A stretch of 64,000 bases of DNA, from NCBI GenBank assembly GCA_029959665.1, contig JASCOI010000007.1, positions 1-64,000 on the forward strand. The letters are read 5' to 3'. Within the stretch, counting starts at the first letter, position 1. Each line of letters begins with the position of its first letter. This DNA comes from Microbacteriaceae bacterium PS02333 (GTDB lineage Bacteria > Actinomycetota > Actinomycetes > Actinomycetales > Microbacteriaceae). Of the stretch, positions 36,333-46,200 are shown in pieces. Below the pieces are notes generated by a model, which was not told the origin of the DNA, did no database searches, and worked only from the letters and a program-made list of their open reading frames with translations. The position numbers and the translations under genes were made by a program.

Positions 36333-37057
36333 CGACGCTCGAGATCGACCACGCCGGCATCGGTGAGGAACCGGGCGCAGCCCTCCCCGTCGTGTCCGCC
36401 GTCGCCGGACCGCACCGTCCGGGCATCGTCGCCGTCGAGACCGAGCAGGCGCCCGTGCTCGCGTCGCTCGTCGCCGGCGGCCGCATGAAGCCCGAGACGG
36501 GCCGGGTGCTCGTCGACGGACACGACGACCCCGCGGCGATCCGACGGGCGTTCGCGCTCGTGGACACCCCCGGGATCGCCGAGCCCTTCCCCGTGATGAC
36601 GCTTCGCCGGATCGTGCGCGAAGAGCTCGCCTTCGCCGAGCGTCGTCCCTCCCGCGAGCACGTCGACACCGTGCTCGACGAACTCGGCATGACCGCGTAC
36701 GCCGACACTCATGTGCAGCGCGTGCCGACCGACGTCCGCGTGCGGCTGCTCGTCGAGCTCGCACTGCTCCGCAACGGCGTCACCGGCCTCGTGATCACCT
36801 CCCCGGAGCGCCACGGCGGCTCCGTCGAGGGCTGGTTCGCCGTCGTGCGGGACGTCGCGATGCGCGGCGTCACCGTCCTGCTCGTCACCTCGAAGGCCGC
36901 GGCGGCCACCGCCGAGCGCCTCCTGGCGACCATCCCCGTACCCACAGAAGACGTGCCCGCGGAAGGCACGACCGAAACCGACGGTCCCGATGACGCGACC
37001 CGGACCGACGGAGGCGAGCCGAGCCTCCCGTCCGACCACATGGAGACCCGCTCGTGA
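36329..37057 (+). CDS. Pseudo-ABC ATPase lacking nucleotide-binding motifs
   Basis: A 242-residue protein whose layout follows an ABC ATPase: a GIVAV strand, ASLVAGGRMKPETGRVLVDG (the usual helix and GxVxxDG after Walker A), an EPFPVMTLRRIVREEL helical region, a late LLVELALLRN helix and VTVLLVTSKAA. Every catalytic motif is lost. Walker A reads VETEQAPVLASL with no Gly-Lys-Ser/Thr, the signature site reads PTDVR, and Walker B reads GLVITSPE. It has an acidic tail (~205-242). It is coupled to TetR (ATGA) and to YhgE/Pip (GTGA). It may be a structural subunit; ATP hydrolysis is unlikely. Confidence 0.7.
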   Translation: MTTLEIDHAGIGEEPGAALPVVSAVAGPHRPGIVAVETEQAPVLASLVAGGRMKPETGRVLVDGHDDPAAIRRAFALVDTPGIAEPFPVMTLRRIVREELAFAERRPSREHVDTVLDELGMTAYADTHVQRVPTDVRVRLLVELALLRNGVTGLVITSPERHGGSVEGWFAVVRDVAMRGVTVLLVTSKAAAATAERLLATIPVPTEDVPAEGTTETDGPDDATRTDGGEPSLPSDHMETRS

Positions 37058-39123
37058 CCACCACCTCGCTCATCCGCGCGGAACTCGCGCGACTCACCGC
37101 GACCCCGCTTGCACGGCTCGCGTTCATCGCGCTCATGGTCGTGCCGCTGCTCTACGGCGGCGCCTACCTGTGGGCGAACCGCGACCCCTACGCCAAGCTC
37201 GACCAGGTCCCGGCCGCGATCGTCAACCAGGACGCCGGTGCCACGCTCGACGGCGACACCGTGAACTACGGCAAGGACGTCACGAAGCGCGCCATCGACG
37301 GCGGCGACTTCAAGTGGTCGAAGACGTCCGCGGCCGACGCCCGGTCCGGCGTCCGGAACGGCACCTACGACTTCGTCGTGACGATCCCGCACGACTTCTC
37401 GGAGTCCCTGGTGTCGGCGCAGTCGAACGACCCGAAGCGTGCCGAGCTCGTGATGACGACGGCGGACACGAACTCGTACCTCGCCTCGACGATCGCGGAG
37501 CAGGCGGGCAAGACCATGCGCACGGCCGTGGCCGAGCAGGTCGGCAAGAAGGCCGCGAAGACGCTGCTCGTCGGGCTCGCCGACGTGCGCGACAGCCTCG
37601 GGGACGCGGTCGACGGCGCCGGGCAGCTCGCCTCCGGTGCGACCACGGCGAGCTCCGGTGCTGATCAGCTCGCCTCCGGGACGTCGCAACTGAAGGACGG
37701 TGCGTCACAGCTCGCATCGGGCACGGCGTCCCTGCCCGCCCAGACCACGAAGCTGAACGACGGCGCGCAGCAGGTCGCGTCGGGTGCCGGCTCATTGTCA
37801 TCGGGGCTGCAGTCCGCGAAGGACCAGACCGCCGCCCTGCCGTCGCAGACCGCGGCACTCGCCGACGGTGCCGCGAAGGTCGCCGCCGGCAACAAGACGC
37901 TGGCGGACGCCACCGACCCGGCGCTCGCGTTCCTCGACGACGTGTCCGCGCAGAAGGTCGTCGACGCGATCGCAGCACGCGCCGCCGAGCAGGGTGTGAC
38001 GATCACGCCGGAGGTGCAGGCGGTCCTGGAGGCAGGTGTCCAGCAGCAGCTCGACGACCCGAAGGTGCAGGCCGACCTCGCGACCGCGAAGACCCAGCTC
38101 CAGCAGGTCGACCAGCTGCGGGACGGCTCGCAGCAGGTGTCCGACGGCGCGTCGCAGCTCGCTGCCGCGGCACCCACCCTGAGCTCCGGGATCGCTTCCG
38201 CCGCGTCCGGTGCGTCGACGCTGTCGGGCGGGGCGTCGCAGGTCGCTTCCGGGACCTCGGCACTGGCCGCCGCTGCGCCGACGCTGTCGAACGGCGCGGC
38301 GACCCTGGCGTCCGGCACCGCGACCGCGGACGACGGCGCGCAGTCCCTGGCGACGGGGCTGCACTCGCTGCGGGACGGCGCATCGACGCTGGCGTCCCAG
38401 CTCGACGAGGGCCGGACGAAGATCCCGGCGTCGAACGCGTCCGAGCGTGAGTCGCAGGCGTCGGTCATCTCCGACCCCGTAAAGGTCGGCGACGACAACG
38501 TGGCGGCGGCGGACAACTACGGTGCCGGGCTCGCGCCATTCTTCATCTCGCTGGCGGCGTGGATCGGCATGTACGCGCTGTTCCTCATCCTCAAGCCGAT
38601 CTCCAAGCGGGCGATCACGGCGGTGCGGAAGCCGCTGCAGATCGTCCTCGGCGGATGGCTCACGCCCGTGGTGCTCGGGATCGTGCAGATGGTGGCGCTG
38701 TTCTTCATCGTGCGGTTCGCACTCGACCTGAACGTGGTGCACGCCGAGGCGACGATCGGGGTGATGGTGCTGGCGTCGGCGACGTTCGCCGCGATCCTGA
38801 TGGCGCTCAACGTGCTGCTCGGGTCCGTCGGGCAGTTCCTCGGGCTGGTGCTCATGCTCGTGCAGCTCGTCACAGCGGGCGGCACGTTCCCCTGGCAGAC
38901 GCTCCCCGGGCCGTTGGCGGCGCTCCACTTCGCGCTGCCGATGACGTACTCGGTCGACGCGCTCCGGCAGACGATGTACGGCGGGTCGATGGGTGCGGCG
39001 TGGTCGGACGCGGGGACGCTGGCGTGCTGGCTGGTCGGTGCGCTGCTCGTCACCTTCGTGGTCGCTGCCCGGCAGGGTCGCTCCCGGACGCTGCGCGACC
39101 TGCGCCCGAGCTTGATCGGGTAG
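37054..39123 (+). CDS. YhgE/Pip-type membrane protein (phage infection protein family)
   Basis: A 689-residue protein. One membrane helix lies at ~17-38 and an extracellular domain follows (~40-190). A long helical repeat region (~195-460) carries recurring (D/S)GAxxLASG heptad-like units. Five to six C-terminal helices (~485-680) resemble ABC-2 permeases (PMTYSVDALRQTMYGG). This is the YhgE/Pip layout. Members include lactococcal Pip, a phage receptor, and proteins linked to type VII secretion. It starts with GTG 37054, overlapping the pseudo-ABC gene by 4 bp. The hairpin at 39149 ends the operon. Confidence 0.9.
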   Translation: MTTTSLIRAELARLTATPLARLAFIALMVVPLLYGGAYLWANRDPYAKLDQVPAAIVNQDAGATLDGDTVNYGKDVTKRAIDGGDFKWSKTSAADARSGVRNGTYDFVVTIPHDFSESLVSAQSNDPKRAELVMTTADTNSYLASTIAEQAGKTMRTAVAEQVGKKAAKTLLVGLADVRDSLGDAVDGAGQLASGATTASSGADQLASGTSQLKDGASQLASGTASLPAQTTKLNDGAQQVASGAGSLSSGLQSAKDQTAALPSQTAALADGAAKVAAGNKTLADATDPALAFLDDVSAQKVVDAIAARAAEQGVTITPEVQAVLEAGVQQQLDDPKVQADLATAKTQLQQVDQLRDGSQQVSDGASQLAAAAPTLSSGIASAASGASTLSGGASQVASGTSALAAAAPTLSNGAATLASGTATADDGAQSLATGLHSLRDGASTLASQLDEGRTKIPASNASERESQASVISDPVKVGDDNVAAADNYGAGLAPFFISLAAWIGMYALFLILKPISKRAITAVRKPLQIVLGGWLTPVVLGIVQMVALFFIVRFALDLNVVHAEATIGVMVLASATFAAILMALNVLLGSVGQFLGLVLMLVQLVTAGGTFPWQTLPGPLAALHFALPMTYSVDALRQTMYGGSMGAAWSDAGTLACWLVGALLVTFVVAARQGRSRTLRDLRPSLIG

Positions 39124-39148
39124 GGGGGCTCGCGGGCCGGCGCCCGTT

Positions 39149-39210
39149 CGCACAATCGAAAGCACTCCGCGCCGCGCAACGCCACGGCGCGGAGTGCTTT
39201 CGGTTGTGCG
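39149..39210. terminator. Long hairpin after the YhgE/Pip operon
   Basis: 26-nt arms (39149-39174 and 39185-39210) pair with one G-T wobble and a 10-nt loop, 26 bp after the operon stop. It is the longest stem in the window. Without a T-run it probably acts by structure alone, and it isolates the LacI gene from readthrough. Confidence 0.82.
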
Positions 39211-39269
39211 GGAGCGATCCGCGCCGCAGGCCGCCCGACGCGTGGAGCGCGACAGGTCCCAGGGGGACA

Positions 39270-39282
39270 CCGATACGATCGG
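39270..39282 (+). promoter_or_regulatory. Palindrome CCGAT-ACG-ATCGG overlapping the lacI-type promoter
   Basis: A 13-nt dyad flanked by direct repeats GGGGGAC (39262-39268, 39281-39287). It contains a -10-like TACGAT (39274-39279), and a -35-like CGACAG lies at 39250-39255 with 18-bp spacing. It is well placed for autorepression by the LacI-type regulator that starts 30 bp downstream. Confidence 0.5.
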
Positions 39283-39311
39283 GGGACGCAAGCCGGAGGT
39301 CGATGCTGACT

Positions 39312-40301
39312 ATGGGAGACGCGAAACCCGCGACCATCTACGACGTCGCTGCCCGGGCGGGGGTGTCGAAGTCGCTCGTCTCGCTCGTGCTGCAGCGCTC
39401 CCCTCGGGTGAGCGACGGACGACGAGCCGCCGTGCTCAAGGCGATCCAGGAGCTCGACTACCGTCCCTCCACCGCCGCCGTGTCGCTCGCGGGTACTCGC
39501 AGCCGCACGATCGGCGTCGTGCTGGACGACTTCCGCAACCAGTGGTTCGTGGACCTGCTCACCGGCCTCCGCGAGTCGCTGCAGGACCAGGGGCACCGCC
39601 TCGTCGTGGCCGACCGGTTCCTCAACACCGGACTCGACGCCTCCCCGGTGGAGGGCTTCCTGTCCATGCGCGTCGAGGGCATCGTCATCGCCGGCGAACC
39701 GGACACCGACCTCGCGATCCCGGCATCGACCCCGCTCGTCATCGCCGGCGGCCGGGTATCGATCCCGCGCGCCGACACCGTGGCGAACGACGACCGTGCC
39801 GGCGGACGGATGGCCGCCGAACACCTCGTCGGCCTCGGGCACACCCGACTCGGGTTCGTGGGCGCCCGTTCAGCCGCGGCCTCGGAGCGCCTCGCCGGGT
39901 TCCGCGCGGGGGTCGGCGAAGCCGGTGACGTGCACGTGTCGACCCTGCCGGAGGAACTCACCGAGGACGCCGGCTTCCGTGCCGCCACCGCGCTCTTCGA
40001 CGAGCACCCCGACGTGACGGCGGTGTTCGGCGCGAACGACGTGATGGCGCTCGGCGCGATGTCGTCCCTCGCCGAGCGCGGACTCCGCGTCCCCGAGGAC
40101 GTCTCCGTCATCGGCTACGACGACACCCCGGTCGCCGCGACACGGTACGTGGGCCTGACGAGCATCGACGACCGCAGCGTCGAGATCGGCCGAGGCGCCG
40201 GCGAACGCCTGCTCGCCCGCATCGCCGACCCGTCGCTCGCCGCGACGGAACTGCTGGTGGAACCCCGCCTGGTCGCCCGCCGCACCACCGCCGAGCGCTG
40301 A
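39312..40301 (+). CDS. LacI-family transcriptional regulator, no adjacent target
   Basis: A 329-residue repressor. The HTH is at residues ~7-55 (ATIYDVAARAGVSKSLVSLVLQ, hinge DYRPSTAAVSLA). The periplasmic-binding-like sensor shows the family motifs GVVLDDFRNQWF, DDRAGGRMAAEHL, GVGEAGD, FGANDVMALGAMSSLAERGLRVPEDVSVIGYDD. ATG 39312 is chosen with GGAGG 12 bp upstream; ATG 39303 is only 3 bp from it. No sugar transporter or hydrolase sits beside it, so its regulon lies elsewhere. It is convergent with the LuxR gene. Confidence 0.92.
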   Translation: MGDAKPATIYDVAARAGVSKSLVSLVLQRSPRVSDGRRAAVLKAIQELDYRPSTAAVSLAGTRSRTIGVVLDDFRNQWFVDLLTGLRESLQDQGHRLVVADRFLNTGLDASPVEGFLSMRVEGIVIAGEPDTDLAIPASTPLVIAGGRVSIPRADTVANDDRAGGRMAAEHLVGLGHTRLGFVGARSAAASERLAGFRAGVGEAGDVHVSTLPEELTEDAGFRAATALFDEHPDVTAVFGANDVMALGAMSSLAERGLRVPEDVSVIGYDDTPVAATRYVGLTSIDDRSVEIGRGAGERLLARIADPSLAATELLVEPRLVARRTTAER

Positions 40302-40327
40302 CGCGACCCGTCCACGCACCGCGGGCG

Positions 40328-42817
40328 TCAGCGCCCGAGGAGGCCGAGGCCGTGCGCCTGCTCGACGGCCTCGCGGCGGCCGGAGACCCCGAGCTTCCGG
40401 TACACGCTCCTGACCTGGGTCTTCACGGTGTTCACCGACACGTGCAGCTCCGCGGCGACCTCCGGCAGGCTGAGCGGCTCCGCCAGCAACCCGAGCACGA
40501 CCGACTCGCGCCCCGACAGCGTCACGGCGATGTCCGGCCCCGGCATCACCGACATGAGCCCGAGCAGCGGCTCCAGGTAGGCACGCCCACGCGGGTCGTC
40601 CGAGGCCTCGACGAGCTGCAGGACGTCGTCCCGCGGCGGCGTCAGGAGCTCGCCGCGCATGCCGTGTCGTTCGAACAGGTCGAGCGCCTCGCGGAAGGAC
40701 GCAACGGCCCCGAGCACGTCCCCGGTCCGCCGGAGCGCGACGGCCCGGAAGAGGACGAGCACCGCGGACGTCCTGGCCTCGTACCCGGACCGCACCGACA
40801 CCGCGGTGACGACACGCAGCGCCCGGTCCGGCTCGTCACGGGCGAGCGCGAGCCCGACGTGCTCTGCCGCCGTCCAGGCCCGCACCGGCCCGAGCGCGTC
40901 GAGGGAGCGCTCCGCCTGCCGCAGCTGCCCCGCCGCGAGCTGCAGGCGGATCCGGGAGCGCGCGAGCAACCGTGCCGCCACCCCGGTCGCCGCGCTCCGG
41001 AGCCGGAAGCGCTGCACCTCGGCGTCGTGCACCGCGAGCTGGTCCGCCGGTGGCACCCGTCCGGAGATGGTCGTCGCGCGGGCGCGGAGGGCGAGCACGA
41101 TCGGCCAGTGCTCGAACGCCCCGAACAGCGGATCGATGCGCCGCAGCAGCCCGGTGACACGGTCCGGGTCGCCGTCCTCGAGCGCGACGACGGCGCTCGC
41201 GAGGATCCCGGTGGGCACGTCGAGCGCGTCGCCGGACTCGAGCAGTCGTCGTGCGACGTCGACCTCGCCGGCGAGCGCGTGCACGAACGCGGTGAGCCCG
41301 TCGACGGCGGCCTGCTGCAGCGGTCCGTCCGGCCCCGGCGCCGGCTCGATCCCGGCGAGCGTCGCCAGGGCACCCTCGGTGTCGCCGTCCATCAGCGCGG
41401 TCGCGGCGACCTGCTGCAGGACGTACGGGAGGCGCGGTGCCAGTTCCGTGAGCCCGTCACCGTCGAGCACGGCGAGGGCCCGGCCCACGGTCGCCGCGGC
41501 ACGGCGGGCGCCGCGGTCGTCGCCAGCGATGCGTCGTGCCTGGGCGTCGACGGCCGCGAGGAACGGCAGTTCGTGGCCGGGGAGGTCGGACATCCGCGCG
41601 GCGATCGCGGGCAGCACGGCGGCGTTCACGCGGGACGCTCGTGCGTGGTGCCGATCGGCGGCCGCCTCGGCCCGGGCGATCGCGGCGAGCACCACCGGGT
41701 GGTCGGCTGCTCGGCGCGGCTGGATCGGATCGAGGATGCGGGCGATGGCCGGTGCGCCCGGTCCGGTGATGCGGGTCCAGTTCCGGACGAGGACGTCGGA
41801 GAGGACGTCGAGGTCGCCGAGCTGCACGGCGGCGTCGATCGCCGGGACGGTCGCCTCGTGGTCGACCGACCACGCCACCGCCTGCTCGGCGCGGGCCCTG
41901 ACCCCCTCCGGGTCACGACGGGCGGCGGAACGACGGAGTGCGACGGCGACCGCGGGGTGCCACGTGAACGCGTCGGTGTCGTCGGCGACGCCCGTTCCAG
42001 CGACGCCCGGCCCGGCGACGCCGAGTCCGGCGACGGCAGCGGCTCGGTACGGCGCGACGAGGTCCGTCACACCGGTCAGGTGCCGGACGAGGTCGGCCGG
42101 GGCGTGCGCGGCGGTCGCGGCACGTTCGGCGAAGTCACGGAGCCCCGCGTCGTCGAGCGTCGCCTCGACCCATTCCGCCGCGGCTCGGTCGGTCGCTCGG
42201 CGGAACCGGGCGGACACGTCGACGGGAGGACGGTCCTCGGCGGCGAGGAGCCCGCTCGCGGCGGCCAGCACCCCGGCGTTGCCCGCGGCGGACTCCGTCG
42301 CCCGTGCGACGACCGCGGGCGCCACGACCACGCCGACCGCGCGGCCGACCAGGGTGGCGGTCTCCGCGGCGTCGAGGGCGAGGTCGCCCGGCCCGATCCG
42401 CACCGCCTCGGGGATCCCGTCGGGGCCCGGGATCCTGCCCGCGAGCACCAGCGCACCGTGCGCAGCGAACCCGGCCACGGCGACGGAGCCGGCCGTGGTG
42501 AGCAGGTGGGCGTCGTCGACGAGGAGGGCGTGCCTCCCGTCCGGATCACCGGCGGCGGCGACCGCCACCGCGGACGTGACCGCGTCGTCGCCCGCGCTCG
42601 CCGAGACGACCACCACCGTGCGTCGTGTCCGGTCCGCCCAGTCGTCGACGAGCGTCGTGACGCCCGCTCGTGGCGTCCCCTCGACGACGACCGGGCACCC
42701 GTCGTCGAGCGCCCGCTCGATGCGGTCGACCAGTCGCGGCCGGTGCACGACGAGCGCGCCGACACGACGGACCACCGGTCCGGTCGTGCCGACCTGCGTG
42801 CGCGGGAGCGGGGTCAC
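40328..42817 (-). CDS. Large LuxR-type regulator with degenerate P-loop
   Basis: An 829-residue LAL/MalT-like regulator. The C-terminal ~60 residues are a LuxR/GerE HTH (LSGRESVVLGLLAEPLSLPEVA, HVSVNTVKTQVRSVYRKLGVSGR). The middle is helical repeat-like (TPR-type). The N-terminal ATPase-like region has VVEGTPRAGVTTLVDDWADR, where the Walker A lysine is replaced by Val, but HALLVDDAHLL keeps a Walker B. The start is GTG 42817, 4 bp after the lipoprotein stop; the frame upstream is antisense-like and basic. Gene order suggests co-transcription with the giant adhesin and lipoprotein, so it may regulate them. Confidence 0.85.
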   Translation of the reverse strand: MTPLPRTQVGTTGPVVRRVGALVVHRPRLVDRIERALDDGCPVVVEGTPRAGVTTLVDDWADRTRRTVVVVSASAGDDAVTSAVAVAAAGDPDGRHALLVDDAHLLTTAGSVAVAGFAAHGALVLAGRIPGPDGIPEAVRIGPGDLALDAAETATLVGRAVGVVVAPAVVARATESAAGNAGVLAAASGLLAAEDRPPVDVSARFRRATDRAAAEWVEATLDDAGLRDFAERAATAAHAPADLVRHLTGVTDLVAPYRAAAVAGLGVAGPGVAGTGVADDTDAFTWHPAVAVALRRSAARRDPEGVRARAEQAVAWSVDHEATVPAIDAAVQLGDLDVLSDVLVRNWTRITGPGAPAIARILDPIQPRRAADHPVVLAAIARAEAAADRHHARASRVNAAVLPAIAARMSDLPGHELPFLAAVDAQARRIAGDDRGARRAAATVGRALAVLDGDGLTELAPRLPYVLQQVAATALMDGDTEGALATLAGIEPAPGPDGPLQQAAVDGLTAFVHALAGEVDVARRLLESGDALDVPTGILASAVVALEDGDPDRVTGLLRRIDPLFGAFEHWPIVLALRARATTISGRVPPADQLAVHDAEVQRFRLRSAATGVAARLLARSRIRLQLAAGQLRQAERSLDALGPVRAWTAAEHVGLALARDEPDRALRVVTAVSVRSGYEARTSAVLVLFRAVALRRTGDVLGAVASFREALDLFERHGMRGELLTPPRDDVLQLVEASDDPRGRAYLEPLLGLMSVMPGPDIAVTLSGRESVVLGLLAEPLSLPEVAAELHVSVNTVKTQVRSVYRKLGVSGRREAVEQAHGLGLLGR

Positions 42818-42821
42818 TGCG

Positions 42822-43286
42822 TCAAGCGGCGAACCGCTCCACGCGGAGGACGCACGACAGGCCGCTCTCCGACGTGTCGATGGTGGTGTCCCAGTCCTTC
42901 GAGGCCTTGGCGTCCACGCCGTCCACGTCGACCTCCTTGACCGCACGGGTGTCCGACGCACCCTTCAGGAGCGAGACGTAGATGCGGTAGCTCTGCGCGC
43001 TGTCCTCGGGGTTCTCGGCCGTCCCCTTCACGGACCACGACGACCCGTCGCGCTTGCACGAGGTGACCTGGACGTCCTTGACCGCGCCGACGTAGTCGCC
43101 CTCGCCGCCTGCCGGGGTCTGCACCTCGGTGATCGCCGGCTTCTCGGTGGCGGACGCCGACGCGGACGCCGAGGCCTTGCCGTCCGGGGCGTCACCGGAG
43201 CACCCGGCGAGGCCGAGCCCCAGTGCGGCGACCCCGGCGAGGGCGAGCAGTCGGACGGAGACGGAGCGCGTGGGGCGCAGGGTCAT
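42822..43286 (-). CDS. Small lipoprotein with a FxLyD-like domain
   Basis: A 154-residue lipoprotein. The lipobox LAGC is at residues ~24-27, with a Ser/Ala linker and one compact beta domain (~60-150) with SWSVKGTAENPEDSAQSYRI and conserved Cys residues at both ends (TSCKRD, LSCVLR). The fold pattern resembles FxLyD/DUF4352-type extracellular beta-sandwiches; this assignment is by shape only. ATG 43286 overlaps the giant adhesin stop by 4 bp, so translation is coupled. It could sit on the membrane beneath the anchored adhesin. Confidence 0.75.
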   Translation of the reverse strand: MTLRPTRSVSVRLLALAGVAALGLGLAGCSGDAPDGKASASASASATEKPAITEVQTPAGGEGDYVGAVKDVQVTSCKRDGSSWSVKGTAENPEDSAQSYRIYVSLLKGASDTRAVKEVDVDGVDAKASKDWDTTIDTSESGLSCVLRVERFAA

Positions 43287-46200
43287 CGGTGTTCCTTCCT
43301 GGAGCGGCGGCGGTTCCCGACGACCGCCAGTGCGAGGCCGAGCAGCACCATCAGGGCGGCTGCGGCCAGCGCCGGGGCGGGGTCCGCCCCGGTGAACGCG
43401 AGGGCAGGGACCCCCGCAGCGGGACGGGTGGTGATCCGGACGCTGTCGGGCGCGGACACGACCGGGGCGTCGCCGGGCACGGCCCCCGGTGGCGGCGTCC
43501 CGATCGCCGTCGCGCTGTTGACTACCGTACCCGCGGCGCCGTCGGACTGACCGACCGTGTACGTGGCGGTCGCGGTGACACGCTCCCCCGGCTCGAGCAC
43601 ACCGGGCGTCCCGGGCCACTGGCCGTAGACGACGGTGCCGAGCCCGGGAAGCCGGTCGTCGACGTGCACGTCGTGCAGCGTGACGGTCCCGGTGTTCACG
43701 AGCGTGAAGCCGTACTGCAGCTGCTGGCCCACGGTGCCATCGGTGCCCTCGGCGTACTGCACGGTCTTCGTGATCGTCAGGTCGCCGACCGCCCCGGCGT
43801 CCCCGACCGGCACGGTCGCACCGGACGGGGCACTCACGACGACGGTGCCGGTCGGGCCCGTGCCGGACGCGGTCGCGGTGTTCACGACCGTGCCGGCGTC
43901 GACGTCGTCCTGGGCGACCGTGTACCTCGCGGTACCGGTGGCGGTCTGGCCGATGTCGAGTCGTCCAGGGGTTCCCGGCCACGTCCACGTGACGCCGGAG
44001 AGCCCGGCCATCGGGTCGTCGAGTCGGACGCCCGTCAGGGTCGCGTTGCCGTCGTTCGTGACGCGGAACGTGTAGTCCACGGTGTCGCCGACCGCGCCGG
44101 AGTCGCCGTCCGACAGCGTGCCGGTCTTCACGAGCGTCAGGTGCGGCGCCGTCGGCAGGCTGATCCCGGCATTCGAGGAGTCGTTCACCGGCACGCCGTC
44201 CGGGGCGTACCCGGTGGCCGTCGCGGGCGAGGTCACGAGACCCGCGTCCACGTCGGCCTGCGTCAGCACGTACGTGGCGTCCGCCGTGACGGACTGCCCG
44301 GGCGTCAGCACGCCGCTGGTGCCCGGCCACTGGTAGGTGATCGCGGAGACGCCGGCCTGGGCGTCGCGGACCGAGACGCCGTAGAGGGTCTGGTCCCCGC
44401 CGTTCGTCACGACGTAGTGGAAGCGCACGGTGTCCCCCGCGACGCCGGTGGCACCGGGTGCGAGCTGTGCGGTCTTCACGATCGTGATGCCCGGCGTGGC
44501 GCTCGGCGTCGGCACGGTGGCGGATCCGCCCGCCGATGCCGAGGTCCCGTCCGGCGCGGTGCCCGTGGCGCGCGCGGTGTTCACGACCCCGCCCGCGTCG
44601 ACGTCGGCCTGCGTGAGGACCGAGGTCCCGGAGACCCGGACGGTCTGCCCGGGCGCGAGGACACCCGCGCCGCCCGGCCAGGTCGTGCCCGTCGTGGTGA
44701 ACCCGGCGAGGTCGTCCGTGACCGTGACGTCGGTGAGGGTCACCGCGCCGGAGTTCCGCACGTCGATCGTCCACCGGACGGTGCTGCCGGCGGAGCCGTT
44801 GCCCGCGAGGGTCCCCGACTTCACCACGGACAGCCCCGGGGTCCCGGAGATCGTCGTGGCGCCGTCGTCGGACGCCCGCACGGTGGCCCCGGCGGCACTC
44901 GTGCCCGAGGTCGTCGCCGTGGACGCGATCCGCCCGCGGTCGACGTCCGCCTGCGTCAGCGTGTAGGTCGCGGTCCCCGTGGCGGACTGCCCGGGCCGGA
45001 GGACCCCCGGTGCGCCCGGCCACTGCACGCTGACCGCGCCGAGCCCCTGCTGCCCGTCGGCGACCGTGACACCGGAGAGCGTCGCCGAGCCGCTGTTCGT
45101 GACGGTGAACGTGTACGTCACCCGGTCGCCTGCTCGCCCCGCGGCCCCGTCGGCGAGCTGCTGGGTCTTGTCGATGGTGATCCCGGCGGCGGCAGCGGCG
45201 AGTCCGACGGTCGCCGAACCGGAGGCCGTCACCGGCGCACCCGTCGGCGGGTTCGCCGTGGCGGTCGCGGTGTTCACCACGCTGCCGGCGTCGACGTCGT
45301 CCTGGGTCACCGTGTACGCGGCGGTCGCCGTGGCGGCGGCCCCCGGTGCGAGCGTGCCGTCGAACGAGTCGGCGAAGCGCAGCGCGCCGAGCCCCGGCAG
45401 CGGGTCCGTCGCCGCGACGTCGTGGAGCGTCGTGGTCCCGGAGTTCCGCAGGGTGACGGTGTAGTCGACGGTGTCGCCGACCGATCCGGTGGCGCCGTCG
45501 CGGAGCACGCCGGACTTCGTCACGTCGAGCGACGGCGATCCCGGCAGCACCACGGTCGCGTCGGCGGTCGCGTCGACGGACGGGCCGGTCGGCGGGGTGC
45601 CGGTGGCGGTCGCCGTGCTGCCGAGGGATCCGCGGTCGACGTCCTGCTGGGTGAGCGCGACCGTCGCGGTCGCCGTGACGGTCTGCCCCGGAGCGAGGAC
45701 CCCGGCGGCACCCGGCCACTCGTACGAGACCGTGCCGACGCCGTCTTGCGCGTCGGTGACCGCGACGCCGTCCAGCGTCGAGGTGCCGGTGTTCGTCACG
45801 CGGTAGGTGAACGTCACGACGTCACCGGCCCGCGGGGCGGTGTCGCCGTCCGGAAGTGCCGCGGTCTTCGTGATGCCGATGCGGGCATCGGCGGGACCGG
45901 TCGCCACGGTCGCGGAGGCGTCGGCCGTCGCGGTCTGGCCGTCGGGCGCCGTCGCCGTGACGGTCGCCGGGTTGGCGACGCTGCCGCGGTCGAAGTCCGC
46001 CTGGGTGATGGTCGAGGTGGCGGTGGCGGTGGCGACCTGCCCCGGTGCGAGCACCCCGTCGGCCCCCGGCCACGGCCCGAAGGCCACTTCGCCGAGCTGC
46101 GCGCGGAGCGCTGCCTGGTCGAGCGTCACGGTGCCGGTGTTCGTCACGGTGAACGTCCACTGCACGGTGTCGCCCACGGCACCGGTCGCGCCCGGCGCCA

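Noticed and set aside
42818-42961. Upstream extension of the LuxR-type gene
   Set aside because: The extension is antisense-like basic sequence that lies over the lipoprotein gene; GTG 42817 is cleaner.
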